Assembly: GCA_963843315.1 (NCBI GenBank)
Contig: CAWJJU010000002.1
Location: forward strand, 1 to 64,000
Source of the DNA: JAWVFM01 sp963843315
GTDB lineage: Bacteria > Actinomycetota > Thermoleophilia > Solirubrobacterales > 70-9
Length of the DNA: 64,000 bases
Direction: 5' to 3'
A program made the position numbers and the translations under genes. The notes below the pieces were generated by a model, which was not told the DNA's origin, searched no databases, and was given only the letters and a program-made list of their open reading frames with translations. Shown piece after piece: positions 25,809 to 33,185 of this stretch; position 1 is the first letter of the stretch, and each line of letters begins with the position of its first letter.

Positions 25809-26744
25809 TCAGCCGACGGCGTAGAGCATCACGACAGCGATGACGATCCAGCTGACCCCGGCGAAGATGATGCCCGGGTCGCTGGCGAGGATCGCCGCCG
25901 TGGAGCGCGTGTCCTCGCGGTCGTAGATCAGGTAGAGGTAGCGGAAGATCCCGTAGAGGACCGAGGGCGCCGTCGCCAGCATCTTCGAGCCGATGAAGGG
26001 CGAGTTGACCGCGTAGATGATGTAGCTCACGACCGCCGCGGCGGTGACCATCGAGACCATCTGGTCGAGGAAGGGCACCGAGTAGTGCTCGAGCACCGGC
26101 CGGGACTCCACTCCCTCGTGCGCCTCGAGGATCGCCTCCTGGCGGCGCTTGGTGAAGCCGAGGAAGAGGGCGAGCATTCCGGTCACCACCAGGAGGTATT
26201 GCGAGGCGTGAGCCTCCACGGCGACCGCGCCGGCGATGACGCGGAGGATGAACAGCGAGGCGATCGTCATCACGTCGATGATCACCAGGCGCTTGAGGCC
26301 GAAGGAGTAGGCCAGGGTCAGCGCTCCGTAGAGGGCGACCAGGCCGCCGACCTCGAGGGACACGGCGAGCGCGGAGCCGGCGATCGCCACGACCGCGAGC
26401 ACCAGGGCGGCGGCGACCGCGGCGGCGGCGGACAGCTCGCCGCCGGCGATGGGGCGGTGGCGCTTCTCCGGGTGACGGCGGTCGAGCTCGACGTCGCGCA
26501 GGTCGTTGTAGAGGTAGCCGGCGCTGGCGATGGCGCAGAAGGCGATGAAGGTGACGAGCGCGTCGGCGATCGCGCCGGAATCGTGGAACTTCTTGCCGAA
26601 TACGAGGCCCGCGAAGACGAGGACGTTCTTGACCCATTCGCCCGGCCGGGCCTCGGCCAGCAGGGCCGCGGGCAGCGAGCGCGCGGGCGCGCGATCGGGC
26701 GTGGCGCCCGGCGCGGCGGGCTGGTCCTCCGCGAGCGTCTCCAT
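25809..26744 (-). CDS. UbiA prenyltransferase, decaprenyl-phosphate phosphoribosyltransferase-like
   Basis: 311 residues with about eight to nine membrane segments. The first Asp-rich motif is YNDLRDVELDRRHPEKRHRP, which matches the NDxxDxxxDRxHPxKRxRP form of DPPR synthase (Rv3806c type) rather than quinone-forming UbiA; ARPGEWVKNVLVFAG near the N-terminus agrees. The enzyme transfers phosphoribose from PRPP to decaprenyl phosphate, giving the precursor of arabinose donors for the cell wall. An upstream extension to 26999 is antisense of the next gene. ATG 26744 is preceded by a TAACCT-type box. Confidence 0.85.
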   Translation of the reverse strand: METLAEDQPAAPGATPDRAPARSLPAALLAEARPGEWVKNVLVFAGLVFGKKFHDSGAIADALVTFIAFCAIASAGYLYNDLRDVELDRRHPEKRHRPIAGGELSAAAAVAAALVLAVVAIAGSALAVSLEVGGLVALYGALTLAYSFGLKRLVIIDVMTIASLFILRVIAGAVAVEAHASQYLLVVTGMLALFLGFTKRRQEAILEAHEGVESRPVLEHYSVPFLDQMVSMVTAAAVVSYIIYAVNSPFIGSKMLATAPSVLYGIFRYLYLIYDREDTRSTAAILASDPGIIFAGVSWIVIAVVMLYAVG

Positions 26745-26791
26745 GCGCCGGAGGTTAGGGACAGACGCCGCGGTCGAAGCGGATGCGGCGG

Positions 26792-27988
26792 CTAGCTGGG
26801 AGCCCCGAACCAGCGCGCGAGGCGATCGGCCGACATCACCTGCGAGGGCTCGACGAGACGGCTGAAGGAGTCGCGGAGGTCCTGCGCCGCGTCGGGCTCG
26901 CTCGCCCACCCGCGGAAGAGCGCCTCGTTCTCGGGTTGCGGGAAATGCCCCCAGGCAAACGACCATGCGTAGTGCTCGGCCGCCCTGGCGTCGCGCCACG
27001 CCCCGTAGCCCTCGAGGCCGGGGTCGGCCCCGGAGACCGCCTCGGCCACGTGAACCGCCGATTCGATCGCGTCGCCGATGCCCTGCGCAGTGCCCGGGTG
27101 CTTGAAGTGGCCGGCGTCGCCGACGAGCGCCCAGCCCGGTCCGGCGGCCTGCCGGAAGAACCCGCGCATGAGCGACTCCGGTGCGATCGCGAGGTCGGTA
27201 ACCAGATCGGCCTGCTCGAGCACGGCCTCGGGCAGGCTTTCCGGGAAGCGATGGACGTAGGAGAGGTAGGCCCGCAGGCGCTCGTCCTTCGTCCCGCGGA
27301 CCATCTCGGGCGGGCCGGAGATGATGATCATGTGCAGGCCGTCCTCGACCGGGGCGAGGGTGAGGACGCGGTCGAGCTCGATCTGGAACGTGCCGAAGCC
27401 GTCGTTCGGCAGGCCGCGCCAGTACGCATAGGCCATCGACATCTCGCCGCGCATCGGCCGCTCCTTCGGGAGCCCCAGCTCGCGAGCGACCGTGGAGCCG
27501 CGTCCGTCGGCGCCGAAGACCCAGCGGCCGGTCGCGTTACTGCCATCGTCGAGGGTGACGCCGCGGACCGGGTCGTCGTCGGTGCCGGCGCCGAGCAGCC
27601 CCGTGACGCGGCGCCCGAACTCGCAGCGCACGCCGGCCGCGGCCGCGGTGTCGACGCCCGCCTTGTCGAGCACGATCCGGCGCGGCACCATGCCGCGGTC
27701 GAAGCCCTTGATCGGAGTCAAGGGGCCGCCGCTCTCGTGACCGAGCCCGCGGAAGCGGGTGGCGTTCAGAGGCACGTCATGCTCGGAGAGAAGCTGAGAG
27801 AGCACGCCCAGCTCGTCGAGGCGCGCGAGGCTGTTGGGCCAGATGCCATGGGTCGAGACCGTGGTGCTGGGGAACTCGGCGCGGTCGATCAGCAGGACGT
27901 CCCAGTCGCGCTGGGCCAGGGCGATGGCGAGCGAGGAGCCCGCGCAGCGGGCTCCGACCACGATGGCGTCATGCTGTTCGGTGCTCAT
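26792..27988 (-). CDS. FAD-dependent monooxygenase/geranylgeranyl-reductase-like oxidoreductase
   Basis: 398 residues. The N-terminal dinucleotide motif is AIVVGARCAGSSLAIALA, in which RCAGS replaces the more usual G-rich turn, a form common in this subfamily. VFGADGRGSTVAREL is the GD-type motif, and ALVGDAGHFKHPGTAQGIGDA is the second FAD-binding GD block. Together these indicate a class A flavoprotein hydroxylase or lipid reductase that uses NAD(P)H. The substrate is unknown. The stop of the upstream AGPS-like gene lies three bases before its start, so both flavoenzymes belong to one operon that reads toward UbiA. Confidence 0.85.
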   Translation of the reverse strand: MSTEQHDAIVVGARCAGSSLAIALAQRDWDVLLIDRAEFPSTTVSTHGIWPNSLARLDELGVLSQLLSEHDVPLNATRFRGLGHESGGPLTPIKGFDRGMVPRRIVLDKAGVDTAAAAGVRCEFGRRVTGLLGAGTDDDPVRGVTLDDGSNATGRWVFGADGRGSTVARELGLPKERPMRGEMSMAYAYWRGLPNDGFGTFQIELDRVLTLAPVEDGLHMIIISGPPEMVRGTKDERLRAYLSYVHRFPESLPEAVLEQADLVTDLAIAPESLMRGFFRQAAGPGWALVGDAGHFKHPGTAQGIGDAIESAVHVAEAVSGADPGLEGYGAWRDARAAEHYAWSFAWGHFPQPENEALFRGWASEPDAAQDLRDSFSRLVEPSQVMSADRLARWFGAPS

Positions 27989-27991
27989 GTC

Positions 27992-29683
27992 CTAGGCGGA
28001 GTTACGGTCGAACAGGACGCCTGGGTTCAGGGTCCACGCCGGGTCGAGTGCGGACTTGGCGGCCCGCAGCGCGGCGGCGAAGGCGTCGGGGCGCTGGCGG
28101 TCATACCAGGGCCGGTGATCGCGGCCGACCGCATGGTGGTGGGTGATGGTCCCGCCCGCGGCGATGACGGCGTCGGAAGCCGCGGCCTTGATCGCGTCCC
28201 ATTGGGCCAGCTCGTCGCCGCGCCGGGCGGGGGCGATGACGGTGAAGTAGGGAGCCGGGCCGTCCGGGTAGACGTGGGTGAAGCGGCAGGAGAGGCGAGG
28301 CGAGGAGGGACCGTCGGGCGGCAGGCCGCACTCGGCGGCGATCGCCGCGCGCGCGGCATCGGTGACCTCGGCGTGGAAGTCCGGGAAGCGCTCCCACGTG
28401 ATCGCGGTCTCGAACGTGTCGCTGAGCACGCCGAGCGAGACGAAGGAGTCGCGCAGATACGGAGCGGCCAGGAAGGCATGGCGCCACGAGCCCACCGGAT
28501 CACGGCCCGCCGTCTCCTGCGCTTCGCGTCCGGGGACGGCGGGGTTGCCGGAAGGCTCGGCGCGTGCCGGGCTGGGCTGCGCTGTCGAGGACCCGCGGAC
28601 CTCTCCCGGCTGGCCGCCGTGGTCGCCGGCGCATTCGAGGGCGATGTTCATCGGCTCGTCGACCGGGTGATGGGCCGACTCGAACCCCAGCACCATCAGG
28701 GCCTTGCCGGGCGGGCCGCTGCCCGTCACCTCGGACTCGACGGGGTCGAGCAGCCGGCAGTTGGCGGGGTGAAGGCCCGACTGGCTGAGCTCGCGGACCG
28801 CCTCGGCGCCCGCGCTGAACGAGTCGAAGGCGACGCCGCAGGAGAGCTTGTGGACCGGGCGTGCCTGCAGGCGCACCCAGGCCTCCGTGATCACCCCGAG
28901 CGTGCCCTCCGAGCCGAGCAGAAGGCGGTCGGGGCTGGGCCCGGCACCCGAGCCCGGGAGCCGGCGGCTCTCCCATTCGCCTGCGGGGGTGATGGCGCGG
29001 ACGGACTCGACGAGGTCGTCGATGTGCGTGAGGAGGGTCGCGTAATGGCCGCCGGCGCGGGTGGCGATCCAGCCGCCCAGCGAGGAGTACTCGAACGACT
29101 GCGGGAAGTGGCGGAGGGTCAGCTCGTGCTCGCGAAGGCCCTCCTCGAGGGCCGGGCCGAGGATCCCCGCCTGGATGCGCGCGGCGCGAGAGACCGGGTC
29201 GACCTCGAGGATGCGGTCCAGCCTGCGGAGATCGATCGAGACCGCCCCGGCGTATTCACCGCCGACGCGTGGCTCCACGCCGCCGACGACGCTGGTGCCG
29301 CCCCCGTACGGGATGGCGGCCAGGCCCGAGTCGGCGCACCAGGCCAGGATGCGCTCGACGTCGGCCTCGGACCCAGGGAAGGCGACCACGTCGGGCGGGT
29401 TGTCGACCTGGCCGCGGAAGCCGCGGACCACGTCGCGGTAGGCCTTGCCCAGGGCGTGGGAAACGCGCTCGTAGGGGTCGGTGCTCGTTAAATCAATGAG
29501 GGAGGCGGGCGGGTCGATGCGAGGGCCCCTCAGCTCGATGGCGTCCAGCGGGACGGGCTCCTCGATGTCGGTGACCTCGAAGCCCAGCCGGTCGCGCACG
29601 GCCTGCGCGGCGGCCTCGAGCCCGGCCCGGTCGGGCTGCTGGTCCTCATAGCCCCAGCCCCAATGCTTTCGCCGCCGCTCCAC
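27992..29683 (-). CDS. FAD-binding oxidase, alkyldihydroxyacetonephosphate synthase-like
   Basis: 563 residues from GTG 29683. The opening RRRKHWGWGYED and the PCMH-type FAD domain (DVVAFPGSEADVERILAW; YGGGTSVVGGVEP) are those of AGPS/glycolate-oxidase-like proteins. The C-terminal THHHAVGRDHRPW matches the His cluster of AGPS that governs ether-lipid formation. The family also includes D-lactate-type dehydrogenases, so ether-lipid synthesis is likely but not proven. A segment of about 30 residues around residues 360-393 is rich in Ser, Pro and Ala and absent from the expected fold; its DNA contains a strong hairpin. A TAGGGT box lies six bases before the GTG. Confidence 0.82.
   Translation of the reverse strand: MERRRKHWGWGYEDQQPDRAGLEAAAQAVRDRLGFEVTDIEEPVPLDAIELRGPRIDPPASLIDLTSTDPYERVSHALGKAYRDVVRGFRGQVDNPPDVVAFPGSEADVERILAWCADSGLAAIPYGGGTSVVGGVEPRVGGEYAGAVSIDLRRLDRILEVDPVSRAARIQAGILGPALEEGLREHELTLRHFPQSFEYSSLGGWIATRAGGHYATLLTHIDDLVESVRAITPAGEWESRRLPGSGAGPSPDRLLLGSEGTLGVITEAWVRLQARPVHKLSCGVAFDSFSAGAEAVRELSQSGLHPANCRLLDPVESEVTGSGPPGKALMVLGFESAHHPVDEPMNIALECAGDHGGQPGEVRGSSTAQPSPARAEPSGNPAVPGREAQETAGRDPVGSWRHAFLAAPYLRDSFVSLGVLSDTFETAITWERFPDFHAEVTDAARAAIAAECGLPPDGPSSPRLSCRFTHVYPDGPAPYFTVIAPARRGDELAQWDAIKAAASDAVIAAGGTITHHHAVGRDHRPWYDRQRPDAFAAALRAAKSALDPAWTLNPGVLFDRNSA
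28507..28542. repeat. Hairpin inside an in-frame insert of the AGPS-like gene
   Basis: CCGCCGTC (28507-28514) pairs perfectly with GACGGCGG (28535-28542) around a 20-base loop. The hairpin is part of a stretch of about 100 bases (28504-28600) that encodes low-complexity Ser/Pro/Ala residues where the enzyme family has none. It looks like a palindromic element that was tolerated within coding sequence. Confidence 0.45.
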
Positions 29684-29689
29684 GCCAGG

Positions 29690-29695
29690 ACCCTA
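29690..29695 (-). promoter_or_regulatory. Leaderless-type -10 box for the AGPS-like gene
   Basis: On the minus strand TAGGGT ends six bases before GTG 29683. It leaves about 15 bases before the left inverted repeat of the neighbouring AbiEi/DUF559 element. Confidence 0.4.
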
Positions 29696-29710
29696 AGGGG
29701 CGCGGGCCGC

Positions 29711-29743
29711 TTCTGACGACTTGTAGTCGCTATGCGACTTCAA
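29711..29743. repeat. Left 33-bp inverted repeat of the AbiEi/DUF559 element
   Basis: Begins TTCTGACGACTTGTAGTC and is identical at 31 of 33 positions to the reverse complement of 30567-30599. It also folds on itself (AGTCGC-tat-GCGACT). The start codon of the enclosed gene at 29732 lies inside this repeat. Confidence 0.85.
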
Positions 29744-30562
29744 ACTGACAGTGCCGACGGAGCAACGGCCCAGATTGCGGCAAGCCAGCACGGGGTGGTC
29801 ACCTTCGAGCAACTGCTCGGGTGCGGACTCAGCCAGCCGGCAATCCAGAGGCGGCTCCGCGCAGCTCGCCTGCACCGGGTCTACCGCGGCGTCTATGCGG
29901 TGGGACACGCGGCCTTAAGCAATGAGGGGCGATGGATGGCGGCGGTCTTGGCCTGCGGGCAGGGCGCAGTCCTCAGCCACCGCTCGGCCGCTGAGCTCTG
30001 GCGCCTTCTGCAGACGACCACGGGAGCGATCCACGTGACGGTCCCAGGTGCAGGAGGCAGATCGAAGCGCCAGGGACTGATCATCCACCGCCCTCCCTCA
30101 TTGCCTGCTTCGGCGATTGCGCTGAAGAGCGGCATCAGGCTGACCTCCCCCGCCAGGACGATCGCCGACCTGCGCCGGACGAGCGATCCCGAGGTGGCGC
30201 GCCGAGCCGAGCACGAGGCGAGCTTCAGAGGGCTCGCGATCGGCAGTGAGGCTGGGAAGGCGGGAGTCAGGAGCGAGCTCGAGCGCCGCTTCCTCTACTT
30301 CTGCTCTCGCCGCCATCTGCCCCGGCCCGAGGTCAACTGGCCGCTTGGCCCCTACAGGCTCGACTTCGCCTGGCCGCTGGTGAAGGTCTGCGCCGAGACC
30401 GACGGCTGGGCCGCCCATCGCGGCCGCCGAGCCTTCGAGGACGACCATGAGCGAGACCTCTTCCTCGGCCTTGAGGGCTGGCAGGTCGTTCGCTTCACCT
30501 GGCGGATGCTCGAGCGCGAGCCGCGGAAGGTCGCGGCGCTGCTTCGGCGGCGGCTGGGCTGA
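29732..30562 (+). CDS. AbiEi-antitoxin-like wHTH protein with DUF559 (Vsr-like) nuclease domain
   Basis: 276 residues. Residues about 15-60 (ASQHGVVTFEQLLGCGLSQP, LHRVYRGVYAVG) match the AbiEi antitoxin N-terminal winged helix, and about 60-150 the following AbiEi-like middle domain. The last 85 residues carry the DUF559 endonuclease-like fold: VNWPLGPYRLDFAWP with its Asp, KVCAETDGWAAH, and WQVVRFTWRML. No cognate AbiEii toxin is nearby. The whole gene lies between 33-bp inverted repeats, and its ATG and first four codons are made from the left repeat, so gene and repeats travel or evolved as one unit. Such a protein might act on the repeats; this is inference. Confidence 0.8.
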   Translation: MRLQTDSADGATAQIAASQHGVVTFEQLLGCGLSQPAIQRRLRAARLHRVYRGVYAVGHAALSNEGRWMAAVLACGQGAVLSHRSAAELWRLLQTTTGAIHVTVPGAGGRSKRQGLIIHRPPSLPASAIALKSGIRLTSPARTIADLRRTSDPEVARRAEHEASFRGLAIGSEAGKAGVRSELERRFLYFCSRRHLPRPEVNWPLGPYRLDFAWPLVKVCAETDGWAAHRGRRAFEDDHERDLFLGLEGWQVVRFTWRMLEREPRKVAALLRRRLG

Positions 30563-30566
30563 CGGG

Positions 30567-30599
30567 TTGTAGTCGGATAGCGACTACAAGTCGTCAGAA
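30567..30599. repeat. Right 33-bp inverted repeat of the AbiEi/DUF559 element
   Basis: TTGTAGTCG-gatag-CGACTACAA followed by GTCGTCAGAA; the inner part is a perfect 9-bp hairpin. It starts four bases after the stop codon of the enclosed gene. The same hairpin core recurs at 49369-49391. Confidence 0.85.
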
Positions 30600-30606
30600 G
30601 TCGTCG

Positions 30607-32740
30607 CTACCAGTGGATGCCGCGCATCAGGTTCGCGAAGAGGACCTGCTGGTCGGAGGCCTTCTCCTCGGCGCTCGCCCCCGGCTCGGGGCGCGGCTCG
30701 CCCGGCTTCTTCTCGCCCTTGGCCGCGCGCGAGTCCGGGAACAGGTGGTAGGCGCTGTTCAGGATGTAGTCCACCGACTTGGGGTTGATCGTGTAGAGCA
30801 GCTGCCCGAGCGTCCCGAGCGGGGTCGCGATCCGCTTGGGGTGGTGGATGATCGCCTCGCAGATCATGTCCGCGGCCTTGTCGGGGGTGATCGTGGGGAA
30901 GCGGTCGTACATCTTGGTCGGGGCGATCATCGGCGTCCTCACCAGCGGCATGTGGATCGTGGTGATGTGGACGTTGTCGTCGATGATCTCCGAGGCGATG
31001 CAGCGCGAGAACGCGTCCAGCGCCGCCTTCGACGCCACGTAGGCCGAGAACCGCGGCGTGTTCGTCTGCACGCCGATCGAGCTGACGTTGACGATCTGGC
31101 CCGTGCGCCGCCGGCGCATGCCGGGCAGCACCTTGAGGATGAGCCGGACGCCCCCGAAGTAGTTGAGCTGCATGGTCCGCTCGAAGTCGTGGAAGCGGTC
31201 GTAGGAGAGCGCGATCGACCTGCGAATCGAGCGCCCCGCGTTGTTGACGAGCACGTCCACCCGGCCGTGTTGCTCCAGCACCTCGTCGGCCATCCGGTCG
31301 ATGTCGTCCATGTCGGCGAGGTCGCAGCGGTGGACGTGGGCCTCGCCGCCGGCAGCGCAGGATCTGGTCGCGCGTCTCCTCGAGCTTCTCGGGAGTTCGC
31401 GCGACCAGCAGGACGATCCCGCCGGCCTCGGCGATCTTGAACGCGGCCGACTTGCCGATTCCCGACGAGGCCCCGGTGACCATCACGTAGCGGCCGCGGA
31501 CCGCCTTCTCCAGCGACGTCGTCCCCTGAAGCCGGCGCACCACTCGCAGGAACTCGTCGGGAACCTGCTGCTCGAAGACCTGCGCGGCTCCGCTCACGAC
31601 GCCGCGCCGTCCGCGGACCGCGCCGACCAGGGTGCGGTCGCTGAACAGGTCGGGGTCGAGATGCCGCTCCCAGTAGTCCCAGAGGATGTCGGCGTAGGCC
31701 TCCAGCGGCGGAACCTTGATCCCGGTCCCGGCCAGGGCTGCCTGCGCCTGGCGCGCGTCGAAGTGCGTCGGCCAGTTCACGTAGGCGAGCGTCTCCTTGG
31801 GGATGCCGAACTCCCCCAGCAGACGCCCCGCGGCGGTGCCCGCGAAGGGCACGCCGGAGAGCACGAGCCTCAGGAGCGGCGTCGCCGCGTCGACCGCCGA
31901 CGGCGGCACCCGCACGCTCGACTCCGGGGCGTGCGCCGCCCGGGCGAAGATGTCGATCACCTGGCCCACCGACGGCGGGCTGGGGTCGACAAGGTGGAAG
32001 GTTCTGCCGTCGAGGCCCTCGACGTGCGCGATGTGGTCCATCGCCTTGGCGACGAAGTCCACCGGCACGATGTTGATCTCGCGACCCTCGATGCCCGGCA
32101 TCGGCATCCACTGCGGCACCGTGTTGCGCAGGCGCCGGATCAGCTTGAAGAAGTAGTACGGGCCGTCGATCTTGTCCATCTCGCCCGTCTCGGAGTGCCC
32201 GACCACGATGCCGGGCCGATAGACACGCCAAGGCCGGGTGCACTGCGTGCGCACGACCTTCTCGGACTCGTGCTTCGTGCGGAAGTACGGGTTGACGTCG
32301 AGGTTCTCCGCCTCCTCGAACATGTCCTCGCGGAAGGTCCCCTTGAAGAGGCCGGCCGCGGCAATCGAGCTGACGGTGTGGACGCAGCCCGCCTCGATCG
32401 CCTCCGCGAGCTCCACCATGTGCCGGGTTCCCTCGACGTTGGCGACCCGCTGGCTCTGCGCGTCGGCGGTGACGTCGTAGATCGCCGCCAGATGAAAGAC
32501 GTGGTCGACGCCGTGCAGGCGCTCGACGTCGGAGTCGGAGACGCCAAGCCGGCGCTGCGAGAGGTCACCGACCACGGGGACGATCCGGTCCTCGTCCGCC
32601 CCCCAGCGGCTGACGAGCTCCGACAGCCGCCCCTTGGAGCCCTCGCGCACCAGCACGAAGATGGTTCCCTCGCGCTTCAGGAGCAGCTCGACGAGGTTCC
32701 TACCGATGAACCCGGTCGCTCCCGTCACGAAATAGGACAT
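30607..32740 (-). pseudogene. Fatty acyl-CoA reductase-like double SDR protein, interrupted by a frameshift
   Basis: The N-terminal half starts MSYFVTGATGFIGRNLVELL, with YFRTKHESEK as its YxxxK pair: an extended SDR of the male-sterility/acyl-CoA-reductase type. After about 420 residues a classical SDR begins, VMVTGASSGIGKSAAF, continuing with VLVNNAGRSI and SAYVASKAALDAF. This two-SDR order matches mycobacterial AcrA1-like fatty acyl-CoA reductases, which make fatty alcohol or aldehyde. Between RDQIL and HRCDLADMDD the frame slips; removing one base near 31354 joins the two parts into roughly 710 residues. GGAGGT before the ATG is a good ribosome-binding site. The break may be an assembly error. 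Confidence 0.82.
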
Positions 32741-32790
32741 CTGCACACCTCCAGCGAAGCTCCGCGGCGAGGGCCGCCGCGCTGCGACCT

Positions 32791-32796
32791 TACACT
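32791..32796 (+). promoter_or_regulatory. Leaderless-type -10 box for the zinc-ribbon gene
   Basis: TACACT ends seven bases before GTG 32804, in the 63-base gap to the divergent reductase gene. Confidence 0.45.
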
Positions 32797-32803
32797 TTCT
32801 CGA

Positions 32804-33109
32804 GTGAGCTTCCGCATCATCGGCGACCCCGGCGATCCGGGCCGGCCCCACCTCCAGCTCGGCCGCTCCACCGGCGCCGAATCTGGGCTGGAGCGGCGGA
32901 TCACGCGCCACGGGGTCCAGGTGATCGCGCACGGGGCCCTCGTCTGCCCGGGTTGCGACATGCCGCTCGCCGTGCGGGCCTCCACGCCCGCCGGCGGCAT
33001 GATGCGCTGCGGCTTCTGCGACCACAGCGCCCGCGCCCACGAGTTCCTCGCCCGCGACGTCTACGACACGCTTGCCAACGAGGCTCAGCTCATCGCCCGC
33101 ATCGTCTGA
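32804..33109 (+). CDS. Small zinc-ribbon protein
   Basis: 101 residues from GTG 32804. Two Cys pairs, VCPGC (Cys48, Cys51) and RCGFC (Cys69, Cys72), are spaced like a zinc ribbon, and a helical tail (LARDVYDTLANEAQLIARIV) follows. No larger domain is present and no partner is apparent. It stands alone between the divergent acyl-CoA reductase and the 2-oxoglutarate decarboxylase gene. The leaderless-type promoter and normal codon use support a real gene. The function is unknown. Confidence 0.65.
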   Translation: MSFRIIGDPGDPGRPHLQLGRSTGAESGLERRITRHGVQVIAHGALVCPGCDMPLAVRASTPAGGMMRCGFCDHSARAHEFLARDVYDTLANEAQLIARIV

Positions 33110-33170
33110 TCCGCCTTGGTCGGGCGGCTCCAGCGCCCGGCGGGCCGGAACGACGACAACGCCGAAGTCT

Positions 33171-33176
33171 TAGACT
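33171..33176 (+). promoter_or_regulatory. Leaderless-type -10 box for the 2-oxoglutarate decarboxylase gene
   Basis: TAGACT ends nine bases before ATG 33186, and no purine-rich ribosome-binding site is visible between them. Confidence 0.45.
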
Positions 33177-33185
33177 CGGAATCGA

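Noticed and set aside
29732..30562. A classic AbiE toxin-antitoxin system
   Set aside because: Only the antitoxin-like winged helix is present, fused to a DUF559 domain. No AbiEii nucleotidyltransferase toxin gene lies on either side.
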